Positions 25,790 through 38,557 of a stretch of DNA of 64,000 bases are shown here, piece by piece. Source of the stretch: Apostichopus japonicus (lineage: Eukaryota > Echinodermata > Holothuroidea > Aspidochirotida > Stichopodidae). The stretch is from the NCBI RefSeq assembly GCF_037975245.1, contig NC_092567.1:6322714-6386713 (forward strand), written 5' to 3'. The notes under the pieces were generated by a model, which saw only the letters and a list, made by a program, of their open reading frames with translations, was not told the origin of the DNA and did not search any database. The translations under genes and the position numbers were made by a program. Numbering within the stretch: position 1 is the first letter of the stretch; the number at the start of each line of letters is the position of its first letter.

Positions 25790-25905
25790 CGTTATGACGT
25801 CACACAGTGTTTGATGACGTCATGCAGTGTTTGATGACGTCACTCAGTGTTTTTTAATGACGTCACAAAGTGTTTGATTACGTCACAAAGTGTTTGATGA
25901 CGGGT
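25790..25905. repeat. Tandem array of TGACGTCA (CRE-like) sites, unit about 20 bp
   Basis: GTGTTTGATGACGTCAC-type units repeat about five times. Exact TGACGTCA octamers lie at 25795, 25815, 25835 and 25858, followed by a TTACGTCA variant at 25878 and a truncated GATGACGGG. TGACGTCA is the full palindromic CREB/ATF site. The array is 250 bp upstream of exon 4. Confidence 0.85.
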
Positions 25906-26157
25906 TTGAAGCTAACTATGTCTTCCATATAAAAAGCTGATGTGTATACTCATGTTATTAAGTCCGAGTATTTTTCATTGACGGGTTTGGCTCCTTTATT
26001 GACTTTGTATATGTGCGTTTACCTGCCATGAATCGTTTACTGTGATATTTGTGAAGATGTATCATTTTAACTTATATATCTTTTGCTTCGCCATATCATA
26101 TTTTCCTGAAATTCCATTTCAAAATATCACGATATATAATATTTCTCTTCCTTTCAG

Positions 26158-26193
26158 ACCTGTGACGCTAAGGGCGATCTTCCAGGAGAAGAG
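26158..26193 (+). CDS. Internal micro-exon 4 (12 codons)
   Basis: This 36-nt exon follows a strong acceptor (TTTCTCTTCCTTTCAG) and precedes a good donor (GTAAGA at 26194). It is open in the phase handed over by exon 3 and reads TCDAKGDLPGEE, keeping phase 0. The strength of the two splice sites around an in-phase micro-exon is the evidence; the sequence alone is too short to assign a domain. Confidence 0.6.
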
Positions 26194-27113
26194 GTAAGAG
26201 AGACACAGATTCTTGGTCATGTTAATTAGTAACGGTAATTTTAATAACAGACAAAGAGGTATTAATAAATGTGAAAAAAGAAATAAGACAAAGAAGTATT
26301 ATATATTGTTTTTCATCGGGGGGGGGGGGGGGGAAGGTTTATAATTGTCGTGTATCGAACAGGGAATTCAGATAGGCCAGTTACAAGTTTATGCCTCGTA
26401 ATGATGATAGCACTGTTCTCAATGTCAAGCCTAAATTATCTTACTTCCGCACACACAGTCAAAGAAATGCTTAACAAAGAAACGGATATACTTTAAAATA
26501 AGTTTAGTCCGGTGTTATGGTGTGTTACAAGCCTCACACAATATTGGAAAATAACGTTTAAACTGTCAATCCCCTCCAGCTGGCAGATGCTAAATGATTA
26601 TTTTATTTGACTCTGCTGATGTGCATATCGTAAATCGTTAGCAATTCAAAAAGTATCAAGAAGATATTTCAAATTTCTTGTAGAAAATCCTTTGTTCATT
26701 AATTTCTCCGTGATTTTTTTTTTCACAGTTTATTAACCGTGAAAGGAACGGATAAAAAAATAAAATAAACAGTTTTTATCTCACTTTTCAAGGGTAACAG
26801 TTTTCTCTACACAAAAAAGGATAACTGTAGAAGTCTTTACTCAAATCTACCATAAATCTCTACTCAGGTATTCTTTAATATCATAAAATCATTATAATCA
26901 TTCCCTGGGGTCGGGGAGGGGTTGGTGATGGTTTAGGATTGTATCCGTTGGGTAATAGCATCATGAATCATTGTGAAACGAGAGCATACACTGTGTCATA
27001 AAACCACTAACTCGGAGCGAACTGTTGTTATATGACATATAAGGAAACTAGTAGAAATGAACGGTTGATGTTTTAGTGAGTGAGTGATGGCGTCATATTG
27101 TAATCCCTTACAG
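26194..27113 (+). other. Intron 4 of the LRR-type gene (0.9 kb)
   Basis: The only short intron in the chain. It contains a run of about 14 G near 26319-26332 and otherwise nothing I recognise. Confidence 0.5.
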
Positions 27114-27143
27114 AGTGGATTAAATGTAGGAGGGGTGCATCAA
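27114..27143 (+). CDS. Candidate internal micro-exon 5 (10 codons)
   Basis: This 30-nt exon lies between acceptor TAATCCCTTACAG and an excellent donor (GTAAGTTCC at 27144). It is open in phase 0 and reads SGLNVGGVHQ. It is so short that openness carries little weight; the case rests on the splice sites and on its length being a multiple of three. It could be alternatively used or spurious. Confidence 0.45.
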
Positions 27144-30100
27144 GTAAGTTCCAGTTCAGGTCTGTTACATATAAAAGACATGAACACAACAGTGTAGATA
27201 GCTAACGACATTATAGTGATTTGAGATGAAGCTGCGTGCATGAGAGTTGACTCTCTTCCAACATAAACTTAAAAAATACATTTATTGATCAATATACTTC
27301 CCAAATGTGTGTCAGTTCAAAGCCTCAAGTAAGGTTTCGAGATGGTTTACGCTGGTTCTAATCTCAAGTAATTGATTAGCACAACATGTTATAGTTTTTT
27401 TTTTTTTTTGACGGTGGTTTTTATTTTTTATTTTTTGCAGTGTGAAAGCTAATTTCTGAATATTATACCAAACCTTTCTAATGTTAGTCAAAATGAGCTA
27501 GCAATGAATTATACATATTTTTTCCTCTACATGAAATTTTGTTTTGGAAAATAAATGAAAGCATTGATCATTAACATGTCGTTGCCTAAACACATTTACA
27601 AACAAGTGACACATATAACACCAACTAAGGAGGTTCCATTTTGCTTTTTAATTGAATTTGTTACATTATATGTCTGACTTATCCAGCTAAGAAATAATAT
27701 TGTTATGGGCGTTTAGTATAATGTCAACGTTTGTTCAGTATGAACATAAAAGCTGATTTCAAGGCACGCTTTATCTTTCCTCGTAGGTCTCATTTAAATT
27801 ATTTTTCAAATACGACGTCAGCGTACACTTGTAGCTAAGGTGTATTAATGCTACATGACGCATTGTATATACGAAATTTTACTAAGGGAAATTGGGTGTT
27901 TCCTCACCATGCATGCGACGGATGAGTTGACGTGATGAAGAAATTCTCCTGAAAGGCAGAACACTAGCGGCTCGTAGTTCCATTGTTTCAAGGCGGTGGG
28001 AGCAAGGGAGGATTCGTCGGACTAAGTTGTTTAAAACTAGAGTATGTTACCCAAAGTTAGATGAAAAAGTTATATTAACACCACCTCATCCCTCTTCATG
28101 GACGTCTTTTGTCCACCAACTTTCTTCGGCGAAGTTAAGAAGTCACTCATAGTAGAATCATTGTAATACATCTTGACATATGGGGTCTGTAGAAATATTG
28201 GGCCAAACGGTAAGGTGTAACCATGGAGATACAGGAACAATATTAATTAATTACTTAGATCTATAGCTATTTTATGGATAAAGGAAGCAAATTGCCCTTG
28301 GATGTCGAACATTTAACCGTCAAAACTTTAAAAATACTTTCATAAACAGCGGTAAGTTTCACCTTTCGACGTTCGGATTACCTTTCATTTTGAATTATGA
28401 AACGCTATACTGATAATGTACAGAGAAACTAACAATATAGTAAAAAATAAAAGTAGGTAATTAGTGTTTTACGAGACATTCATTTTAATTAATTATGAGA
28501 CTCATATGGTTAACGCTGGATTCACGTTCATTGTAAAGTCAAAACAATAGAGCGAAAAACGAGCAAATAAAACATATATCTGTCAATAATTTGCACCACG
28601 TGACACAAGAAGCGTTTCCAGTTCGTATATTCTACAACGTATTACAGCTTCCAAGTATCTTGATATCTCATTCATCGTTCCGGACTTGTAAGAAAGTAAT
28701 CTGGCTTTCAATTGCTTGTTTTGACAGGGTTTTCATTTTGATCCTCTATGTCCAAGCAAAAAAATCGTTTTCTCTTCTTCACTCACTATTACTATCTCTT
28801 CAATTTCTCCAATCTCTCTCATCTCTCTCTCAAATACAAAACGAGATCAAGTATAACTGTTACTATAGCCCTACTACCAGCAAACTAGAAGAATCTACGA
28901 AAGAGTCTAGGTTGTAAACTGTTAATATTTCCCAAATACTACAAACAGTGCCAGATAGAACTCCAGTGAAATACACATGCAACTAGTCCATTATGATTGT
29001 GACGTCATCAAATGCCTATATTCTCAAGACAATGGAATGGTGACTTGATGAAGACTGTAACTTTGACATTCATTGTAAATGGATATTGTAGAGAGGTAAG
29101 GTTGTACAAATAATATTAATAATTCCATATACAATAAAGAAGTCAAATTGGAAAGAGTTCTGTTTAATTTAAATTTGTTTTAAAGGATTACTTACGGCGG
29201 AATTTCAGTCTTTAATTGTTATAATCCAAAAAGGAGTGTTATTAATGTTTCTTCAACTTTTATGGTTCATCGACGTCATCCATCAACCACTACGTCATCA
29301 GTATTGGAGACTATATTTTCTTGGATGTCAGCTATTGAGAGAGGAAAGAAAGAGAGCACAATCCCTTTCTTACTCTCTGTGTGTACGTGGAGGGGCGGGT
29401 AGGGTGTGGGAGGGTGTTGGAGGGGTAAGGTTAGACCCACCACATTGGTGATCAAGTAGATGTTATAGTAGTTATTTGCACCAAAACAAAACGCTAATTT
29501 GTAGAACGGAAATTAAACGGTAATGTGCATGTATTTTTTCTAATTTGGTTTTTTCCCTAATATGTAACAAAGTTATCGTTACCTTTGTAAATTAAGATGA
29601 AGGTTTGTTCACCTACTCGTGTGTCCCCTGATCAGATATTGCTGGACCTGCTCTCGCTCTCCACGCACTCCTCGTGTGCAGGGTATAGCATCCTTCATTG
29701 GTCCAGTTGTATGTACTGTTATGATTCATCCCAATTCCAGACCCATTTTTCTTTACCTTCCACCGCCACCCCCCCCCCTCGACAAACACTTAACTACTCA
29801 GAAAATTAATTATACGTCTAATTATGTTAATATTTCTAAACTTATTTTTTTTAAGCAGACATGTTTGGAATGCTTTGGTTAAAATATGTACATACTGTAT
29901 CCACATACACTGGGAGTGCATGATTAAACTTTTTCTTCGTTCTTACTTTTACTAAAGTTTGATGTAAACTATGACGTATCGGTTACGTAATGTCTTAAAT
30001 CTAACAAAGAATAGAGCCAAATTAATTGTGTCAATGTTAAGACTAAATAACATTCATTGGTAATCTACAATACCATTGTGTCATTAAAATCGATCTACAG

Positions 30101-30918
30101 GAACTTAGAGGTGATATTAATTAATATCTGTGACATTTTTGTTCTATGTCAGCATTTCTTCATTTCTTTCTGTTCCTATAAATTATCGTTCTTAACATGA
30201 AGACAATAAGATGACGTCATATCATCTGATTTAAAATAACAAATGTATATTCTGTATATTACGTAACTGAGACTTCAATGACTTCATCTATCAATACTTT
30301 TATTTTCTTATTCTATTATTATGCTCATTTTATTATTCTATTTTAATGTTAAGCTTCGCTTTATGATTGTATTTATGAATTTAAAATCTGTTTGTTTCAA
30401 ATCAGCATTTTAATAATTTAGTTTATTATAAATTTTACGCCATATCCTATTTGTTGTATTAACTGATCCAATCAGCGCACACAGAATACAACATGAACGC
30501 TTAAATTAGTTTACCGACAAACAAACGTACAAACGTTATTATTTAGTGTTAACGCTAACTCTTCGAAAGTAACAGTCAAGTTAAGGGCGCTTTGATCATG
30601 CGCAATTAGTTCAATCTCTCCAGGTATGATGATATGACGTAAATATAAGATGTATAACATAACTACAGACATTAATGAGATAGACAGGTTCTCATTATAG
30701 TGAGCTCTTTTCGTTATGTTTTGAATCAAAACTGACCATGTATAACGTCGATAATTTTAAAAATGAAAGTCAAGAGGAAATTTTACTTTTGACTTATTAA
30801 AGAGAATCATATACTAATCATCCTGGTAAAATTTGTATCCAATTCCTACTTTGCGTTTTGGACATATCGATAACTGAAATTTTAACAGTTTGTACTACAA
30901 GTGAACTTGAAGCAAACA

Positions 30919-30962
30919 GGTGTGATGTCATACCAGGTGTGATGTCAAGTGTGATGTCACTG
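30919..30962. repeat. Three tandem GTGTGATGTCA units
   Basis: GGTGTGATGTCA, GGTGTGATGTCA and AGTGTGATGTCA occur in a row, one base away from CRE half-site arrays (TGATGTCA versus TGACGTCA). The last one continues into CTGACAGC. Confidence 0.75.
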
Positions 30963-31139
30963 ACAGCAAAATTTTCTTTATTCATGTTTTTACATCCTTG
31001 GTTTGACTTTGGTTTGGAAAAGATCCCAACTTTGTTTTAGGGTATGTGACAATAGCAATACCCATAGTTCAGTACATACCAATTTTGAAAAAGAAAATTA
31101 GACTCCCCCTTTATCGAAGGCAAAAGGAACCTATGCGAT

Positions 31140-31500
31140 ATTGAAGTCGTGTGTCTGTGTGTGCTTCTGTGACACATGCTTGGGTCTGCGATAACTCAAC
31201 AACGGAGTGATGGATATTTGTCATACTTGCTAAATGTAGATGTATTTTAGTAAAGAAGGTGTGCCCTATTTGTTAGCACTGACTTTATGAATATTGATGA
31301 GGTTATGCACCTCCTGGACCCGATCTTGTGGGCCCCAATATTTTTGGGAACGTTTAAGCGCAAAGTTTTATTGTGCCCAAATTTTGGGAATGGCCAACAT
31401 TTTATATTGCAATAACTCCACAACCTTCAAGTACATCAGGTTGTATCCAAACTTGGAATACAGTTGTTGGTATAGCTGGTACATGTTGGCATAAATATTA
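31140..31500. repeat. Dispersed repeat related to the 137-bp family
   Basis: Two blocks share GCGATAACTCAACAAC or GCAATAACTCCACAAC, then a CATACTTG or CAAACTTGG landmark about 35 bp later. The layout resembles the repeat at 8921 (ATATCTCAAG followed by CTTGGACC), suggesting an old family. An apparent open frame across it is not supported as a gene. Confidence 0.45.
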
Positions 31501-31689
31501 TATTACCGTATTGGGTGATGACGTAAAACACTTTAATATTCCACTAATCAAGGAACAATAGTGACCGTTGGACTCTTGTTAGTATTTTATCGTCTTCATT
31601 TACCTTCCGTTGTTATTATAGTCCTCAATAAAGCCTTGTCTGTCAAGACCATACGATCATGTGAGCTTACATAATTTATCAAGATGGAA

Positions 31690-32960
31690 TAAGATAATAA
31701 CGCTGATAATGTAATGTACATTAAGTAAGCATTAAATACAATGGTATGCTTTCTGTGTTTCATTTTTCGTTTTTATTATTTCCTTCAAGTTTTACTTCAT
31801 TTTTTTAAAGTTTCTACTTGTTTGTGAGGTTAAAGGAGAATCAAACCAAACGATCAGTTTAATAGTATGCGTTATGTTAGCTATCGATCAGTTTAATGGT
31901 ATGTGATAGGTTGATAGGTGATATGTGATATGTGATAGGTATGTGATAGATTTATAATTATGTTAGGTAAACTTATTTTAACATTACATGATAGGTAAGC
32001 TATCGACAGTCAGAAGCCACTTTAGGTAACCTTACGCATTTGAGAAAAATTAAATTTGAACTTAGAGATACAGTTTCTATACAAGAGTCGTAGATTTGAA
32101 AACGTTTTAAATTATTAAATGTTGCCTTCATTAATTGCTTCATACACAGTCTTGTGTTATAAGGTATATAAGCAGAACGTTAAACAGTTATTGTTTTAGC
32201 ATTAAATAATTTTGTCGTAGTAAAGCTGATAATATTATGTGTATATCAAGTAATCATTAAATACAAATGTCGGCTCTGTGTTGTATATACTCTTCATTTT
32301 ATTCTTTCATTGTTATTTTAATGCGCCTTATGAATCATTATACTGGGTTCATTTTAATTCAGATCTTCGATTTTATTATCTTTATACTCCGATATTTTCC
32401 TTCGATTTAGAACAATTCTAAGACTGTATCTAGTACTTTCTCTAACTATTGTTATATTTCGTCATTAATTGTTAGATTGCATTCTACTTCATCCATTTAT
32501 TAATTTTACTTTCTTTCAAGATTTAGTTGCTTTCTTTCGTTCCTCCTATTTCTATATTATGAATTCATCTTTGATATTACTCACGCGTAATACAGTGAAT
32601 ATTAGAAGAATATTGTTAAATGTTATCATAATAACAATGACTGGCTGTCTACCGTTATACCATTGATTGTGTTATTCAATACTATACTGAAACTTAGTCT
32701 TAGACATAAATTAATAACAATGACATGTTTTGTTTTTTAATCCAGTTCTTTGTTCCATTATCATGATCTCTAATGGTGTTTCTTTGAAGACAATAGGAAC
32801 ACGTGACTTTGACGTATTATAGTAAGATTTTAACATAAAAGTAACGAAGATAATGGTCTGTATACTTAACATAAACCTTAAATGCAATGATCAGCTCTCC
32901 ATACATATTTTTCATCTTCTTGTATCGTTATGTTGCTTCTTATTACTGGTGCTGCTTGAT
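31690..32960. repeat. Three diverged tandem units of about 520-620 bp
   Basis: A landmark series recurs near 31700, 32228 and 32848: GATAATG or GATAATA, then TGTA(T/C)AT(T/C)AAGTAA-like text, CATTAAATACAA or CTTAAATGCAA, then a CTCTGTGTT or CTCTCCATA block, and a TTCATTTT-type pyrimidine tract. Divergence is high and the outer borders are uncertain. Confidence 0.45.
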
Positions 32961-33318
32961 GATTAATGAATATTCATGATCTCTACATTATAATTTAGTT
33001 CTTGTCGTATTTGCTTGAAGCCAATTGGATATTATGAAGCCTCAAGTTTACCAATATTACCCAGGCAATGTCCCGAAAAACTGAATATATTTTCATAACA
33101 AAAAACTCAGATTGACAGATAAATATGGATGAAATCACCGCGTTGCAGTGTTTATGATATTAGATATTCCCAAGGAAATAATTATTACTTTATTTTGTAA
33201 TTGATCTTGGTATCTTCCGTTTTTCTGTATGCTTGTACAAATAAACGGTCTCTGCAACAAACACACTTGTTCCCTTTGAGGCGATCCTGGTCTCTCATAG
33301 TGATACAATCACAACATA

Positions 33319-33804
33319 TTAATCCCGTTTATCTGTTACTCTATCAAAAGTTCGTATGATAGAATCAAAATATGAAATTATTGATATATATTGATGTTGT
33401 AATACCAATGGAAGCAATAAAAAACTAATCAGAGAAATGTTGTCAACAGTGTTATCTCTATGTAACATGTAGTATATGTAGTAACTTGTTCTGGCCTGCA
33501 TTAAGATCACATAGAATGTTATGTCTATACAGTTACTTTCAAAACAGGTGAGGCTGGTAAAGTTGCAGTTGTGATGAAGAAATTGTTCTTCTCCTAATAA
33601 AAGTGTCGCTAACGTTCTGTGTGCCTTAAATTGAAACTTTCTCTTCAAGTTGATCCCAAACTTTTTTAGAAACAAGTATTCGTCCCTCATGACTTCAGAT
33701 GACCTTCGAGAGAAATTGAGTGAAACCGGGAGATAAAATATGTATAAACTAGGTATGATTCTGGCCAAGTTACTTAAGTTAATATATAATTTGATTTCAT
33801 TCAA
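33319..33804 (-). CDS. Unassigned 161-codon open frame
   Basis: The longest open frame in the window that is not made of repeat sequence. Given the local AT content, a frame of this length by chance is uncommon but not impossible in 64 kb. The N-terminal third has a hydrophobic stretch (YINLSNLARIIPSLYIFYLP), the middle is basic (FLKKFGINLKRKFQFKAHRT), and the C-terminal part has a second hydrophobic segment (SLISFLLLPLVLQHQYISII). I do not recognise a family and see no clear splice sites or promoter. It could be a remnant of a retrogene or chance. Confidence 0.2.
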   Translation of the reverse strand: MNEIKLYINLSNLARIIPSLYIFYLPVSLNFSRRSSEVMRDEYLFLKKFGINLKRKFQFKAHRTLATLLLGEEQFLHHNCNFTSLTCFESNCIDITFYVILMQARTSYYIYYMLHRDNTVDNISLISFLLLPLVLQHQYISIISYFDSIIRTFDRVTDKRD

Positions 33805-34560
33805 ACCAGCTACTCCAAAGACTTGTTTTAATTTTTAATTCAAAAGCAAAATATTTTATGTCTCACAATTAAATGTATGATTCTGTATCGTTTTATTTCT
33901 ATGACTGAGTAAATGGCTTATTTCATCCTTCGTGGTGTGATTTTGTGGTCTGCAGTAAAGAGATATATCTTCTAGTTAACAGCGCACGGTATACCGCAAG
34001 CTGACATATTGTGGCAAATCATCCTAAGCAAGCGTAAGTATCAGATTGATGTAAGTTCAGTGATAGGGTAATGATTGTTCCTAGTTAATTTTGTATGTGT
34101 TTAATTAGTCAACGTACTGATAATGATCATTAAATTAATAAATACATACAACAGAACACACATCAAAGTTCAAGGTTGACAAAACGAAAGGTTCTCTATA
34201 TTTGCACAACGATAAGGAGTATTTGGTTGTATAACGAGAACATTTGACTGGAAAACTGGATGATATTATTTTACGTCAGTGTTTAATTCAACCACCTACT
34301 GATAATAAACACGTACATTAAAAACACGAACTTAAGTTTAAGTTTAGCACAAGTGAAATTTAGTTGATTGGCTGGGAAGTGGATGGGGTTGGGCAAGGGC
34401 GGGGGAAGCACTTTTTAATCTGGGGGGGGGGGCACCGACGTCGAAGGGCACTTTGCAGAAATTCGATTGGACTGATGCAGCCTGATATTTAGTACCCTTT
34501 ATAACTCTTATTGTATTATTTTATTTGCGTATACACATCACTCCATCAACCCCCCCCCCC

Positions 34561-34955
34561 CAGTGGCGGAGCTAGGGGTAATGGTCAGGAGGCGAGAATG
34601 GTCTGTAGGCCGGGGGCGCTTTCGACACTATCTAAGCGGAGCGCCACCACAGGTTGGCGCGGAGCGTTCAGAATTTTTTTGAGTAAAGATACTCCCTAGA
34701 TCGCCGGAAATGACCCTTTCCGGGCCTTGCTAATTTGTAGATAAACGAAGAATAAATAGGTGTCGTCGCCATTTGGTCAGAAAATTACACCAACAAAATG
34801 TGACAAATGTCAATAGGTATTTGAGAGCGCAATAAAATAGTCAATAATCGCGAATAATTAAAAAGTGGTAAAAAGCTGAAAAGGGCGCCAGCAGTCATTT
34901 TGAGTCCGCCAGGGGGGCATCCGCCCCCTCTGACTGTATGGACGCTCCGCCACTG
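34561..34955. mobile_element. Nested hAT-like MITE inserted into a C run
   Basis: The ends are CAGTGGCGGAGCTAGG and, reverse-complemented, CAGTGGCGGAGCGTCC, a 12-bp exact inverted repeat. Both flanks are runs of C (34550-34560 and from 34956), compatible with a CCCCCCCC target duplication, although a homopolymer cannot prove it. It carries module copy 4 (34626-34725). Confidence 0.8.
34626..34725 (+). repeat. Conserved palindromic module, copy 4
   Basis: CACTATCTAAGCGGAGCGCC, then ACCACAGGTTGGCGCGGAGC, then GTTCAGAATTTTTTTGAG, ending AGATCGCCGGAAATGACCC. It is closest to copy 2 in its core. Confidence 0.8.
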
Positions 34956-37900
34956 CCCCCCCCCCCAGGAGAAAATGCATACTAGCACTGCAATATCCAA
35001 TGTGCAAACTGAATACAAGGAACAAGTTTACTTTCGAGACAAAATGAGGTGAAATCATTATAAAGTCCAAGTCCATACACACGCGATCGATACATGCATG
35101 AAAGCAAATGAAATATGTCAAAATACGAAAGGATGGGGTATTAAAACTAAACTTATTATTCATAGTAGGCTATAAATGGCTTCTGCTTATTACAAAGTCA
35201 CAATGTAATATAGCAATGTAGTTTTGGAAATGTATTACGATTTTTCTGACAAATTGAATATGCATGATGGCACTCACCAGTATGCTAGAAGCTTTGTGGT
35301 AGTAAACATTTGAGTTTGACCCACAGAAATTCATTATTACTTCTAAATTAGGATTAGATCTCTTACTGAAATATCGCTGACCTAATAAGGTGATCAAGAG
35401 TACAATTTTTTAGGTAGAAAAAGGGCACATTTTTATCCTGAGGAAAAGTGGGGGGGCACGTGCCCCCTGTGCCCCCGGTTCCGTCGCCCTTGGGGTTGGG
35501 GATTTTGAATCATTAGCATATATGACGTCATCATCAACTGTTGGTATGTAAGATATGCAGCACCACATACAATGCACGGGAAGATGAAAGTGGAGGGAAG
35601 GGGAATGGGGGGGGGTATATTGCTGTGGTTAAGTTCCATTATGTATCTGCAGTAATGGGCTACATTCGCTTCAATATCTTACTATAAACAAAAATAAAAC
35701 AATGTTGACGTATGTGAAGTATATTTTTACCCCTCTTCTGGGAGTTGGCGGGAAAAATTGTTTAGCAAGAAGAAATTCTAACGCAAAAAGTTAGTTGATC
35801 CATAACGAGGGTGAGACAGGATCGGCATGGGTGTGAAAGGCTTCTGTGACCGGAAAGATGTTACAACCTGATCATGTTGGGTTAGGTTATAAGTGAAAAT
35901 AATTTAACATTTAACGACGCTTTAAATTGTACTTTTGTGCTTATTTGTAACATTTTTGTTTCGTCTCCCTAGCCAAGCCATGTAAGGTTAACTACTATGA
36001 TAATATTATTAACCTATCTTACCATATGGATTGGGCCGTGCACCTGCTAAATAAAATAAATTGTTTGAACTAATAATACAGAATAAAATACATTTGTGTT
36101 ATCTGACTCAAATTTAGTGTAAGTTTTTACTGCTTCATTTACAAGCATTCTATCTGCATGTATGATTACATCGTGTAATGATATCTTAATTACCTGAAGT
36201 AACTCTTAAGAAATCGTTACTTTACACATCAGTGATGAAAAGAAAGTGTTCCTCTCTTTGTAAACCATAAAGCAGCCGTATTACGACTTACCAAGAATGT
36301 TACCAAAATCTTCAGAGTATTCAAAATTATATTGTAGTTAATCACATTAAGGTATCTTGTTTTAAGTAGGTTAATGGGGGCAATTAATAAAGTACATAAA
36401 GCTTGTAACCCGTCATCACCCAGCATTTTTTTTTTTATAGATTAAATCCTTTGAAGAACTAAAAATGAACTGGAAACATCCAAACTTTAATTTACTGTTT
36501 GTTTGAATTAAGCCTAACAATTTTAACGAACAACTTTGCTACGGTAGTCTTGAAGCGAATAACAGATTTATCAAAATCTACCGAATTATTTGTTTTAAAT
36601 ATACAAATAATAATCTACTTGGCCTAAAACGAAATAGTCCAACGTTACAGACTAGCATTCAATCTTAAATACACGTAAAATATATTACATTCGAAATAAA
36701 ACCATTTCTCTGCTCTGACCTTAACAATATCAGCATCGATCGCCGCACAGTTCTCATATCTCTGTGAATAAATGGTACAAGCGCCCTCTTTAATAATACA
36801 GTTTGAATCACACGGGAGAAGGACACAACTATCTTTTGATTATAACAAAGTTACCGTAAGATGAAGACTGTGGATTACGGTCAGGATAGTCAGAGTGAGG
36901 TTGTAGGATTATTTAGATCATCCAACTTTATTTGAGATTGGAAGGGCGCCCTGACGTTCAATTGTTGTTGATGTTCACAATAATAAATATTCAAAGAACA
37001 TCATGATATACATATTAAACATCAAGAGAAACAAAGGTGGAATCAGAGCAATATACAGCTTACTACCGTTTAAGCTATTTCGATTCTTTGGAGGTTGGGC
37101 GGGGGAGTTTTGAGGGATTAGAACCAATTTGATTTCGTTAAACGTTGTGAATACAACTGTACACTTACAGGCTAAATTTAGTTATAGCTAAACCATACAT
37201 TTGAACGATATGTTTATGATGGGAGTAAAAGTCCAAACTTGTTTTTAGGTACAGAATTTGAACAGGATGACTATCGAAATATTGTTCGTTTTGGACATTT
37301 GGCATATAGATACAAACGATTATTCCGGTTAATTAGTCCATAATCTAGCATTTTGAACGATACGTCTGTAGTGTCGCTCGAAAAACCTTGACTAAAATGA
37401 TAAACTCCGATTATTAACCAAACAATCGGTCTAATGTTTAACCGATAATCCAATTTTATTGTCTATAAAATTTCATTTTCAGTTGTAAAACCTGGAGTAC
37501 CGGTTCAAAACAGACCGGCTTTGAGCAATAATCCATTTTTTCCCCGACAGAATCAAACTGGAATATCATTAGTGGGTATTTTGCTTTGCCATACGCGTGA
37601 TTCAGGAATAATTTCGACCCGCGAGAAAACATCCGGTAAGATTAGCATAACAATACGAGTAAAATCCCATTCTGAATGAAAACAAAACCGCAGGTGGCTT
37701 TAGCTTCGTGTAACATTCCAGGGACATATGTTCTGTTATTGATAGAGTATTGTATTAAGATAGCTTGAATAGGCTCGTTGCTTGTGCATACAATCCAACA
37801 TAAGCAATTGAACGTATGGGGATTTACAGGGATTAAAGTAATTAAACAGCAACCATTAACGCATGCGCGAATTTAAGGACATTTCCCCTTCTTTGCTCAT

Positions 37901-38557
37901 ACTGCTTCTTAAGAATTTGATTTATTATTGATGTAATATGATGGATCCATCGATAAAATGACGTTGTTGAAGTATCACACTTATTTGCAAATCAATATCC
38001 GAGAGATCCCTATCATGCAGCAGTGTTCCTATCATCGTTATCTATATATAACAGAACATACAGATCTAAGCGTCGCTGAGTTACCGTATTCCAGTATAGA
38101 CTTACTATACATAGGCTTGTAACCACTGAATTTAGTTGACCGTGGTAAATGACGAACGTTATTTCCATTTTTATGATGACAGCAATTAAAATGCTTTACT
38201 TCCTGATACGTTTAAATCATTTAATTGTCCTCCTCGATAATGATATTATTATTGTTAGATGTCAAGCTCATGGTGCATCAAGCAAAGTATGTCGGCCGTG
38301 TTTTCACAGTATTGTATAAATCTACGGAAAGTTCGTTCGAAGTCTTCTCGCTGGTACCTTCGGTTCTATTTCTCTTACGTTATTCAATATAATGACGGCA
38401 ATTGCGAGCTCATCACCACGACTCAATAGAGTTGCAGAACTTTAGGGTTGATAACGTGACTGCTGGTGGAAGAGGATAGTATAGCTATCAATGATATCAG
38501 TTTGACGTCATATTATCAGCATACTTTATAGTTCGTACGTATTTTGTTTATTTTTAG

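Larger units (their letters stand above)
19577..26157 (+). other. Intron 3 of the LRR-type gene (about 6.6 kb)
   Basis: It contains a duplicated block (copies at about 20014-21085 and 23250-24520), a hAT-like insertion with a nested insertion between them (21431-22592), and a CRE-like tandem array near its 3' end. About 22650-23240 and 24530-25640 show nothing I can support, apart from a run of G near 25645-25657. Confidence 0.5.
34394..35492. mobile_element. hAT-like element with exact 8-bp target duplication (host of a nested insertion)
   Basis: The left end reads CAAGGGCGGGGGAAGCAC; the reverse complement of the right end reads CAAGGGCGACGGAACCGGGG. The flanks at 34386-34393 and 35493-35500 are both gggttggg, an exact 8-bp duplication. 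G-rich subterminal runs occur at both ends. The element is 1099 bp including a 395-bp insertion (34561-34955). No transposase frame is present. Confidence 0.85.
27144..38557 (+). other. Intron 5 of the LRR-type gene (about 11.4 kb), probably hiding one more exon
   Basis: It contains tandem and dispersed repeats near 30919, 31140 and 31690-32960, a 161-codon minus-strand open frame (33319-33804) and a nested pair of hAT-like elements (34394-35492). If exon 6 uses its better acceptor, an exon whose length leaves 2 nt over must lie somewhere here; I could not identify it. About 27150-28580 and 35640-38550 show nothing supported. Confidence 0.5.

Noticed and set aside
19515-27143. Kelch propeller suggested by LNLQTGQWQ and GDLPGEE
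   Set aside because: Only one strand-like segment is present and the double-glycine strand expected of a Kelch repeat is not seen in the neighbouring exons.
28591-28917. 108-codon plus-strand frame
   Set aside because: No domain, no initiation context, and a Ser/Leu-rich end produced by a CTCTCT-rich stretch; chance frame in intron 5.
29029-29095. Possible exon between TTCTCAAG and GTAAGG
   Set aside because: Open in one frame only, weak acceptor, and its phase (needs 2 nt, leaves 0) does not repair the break between exons 5 and 6.
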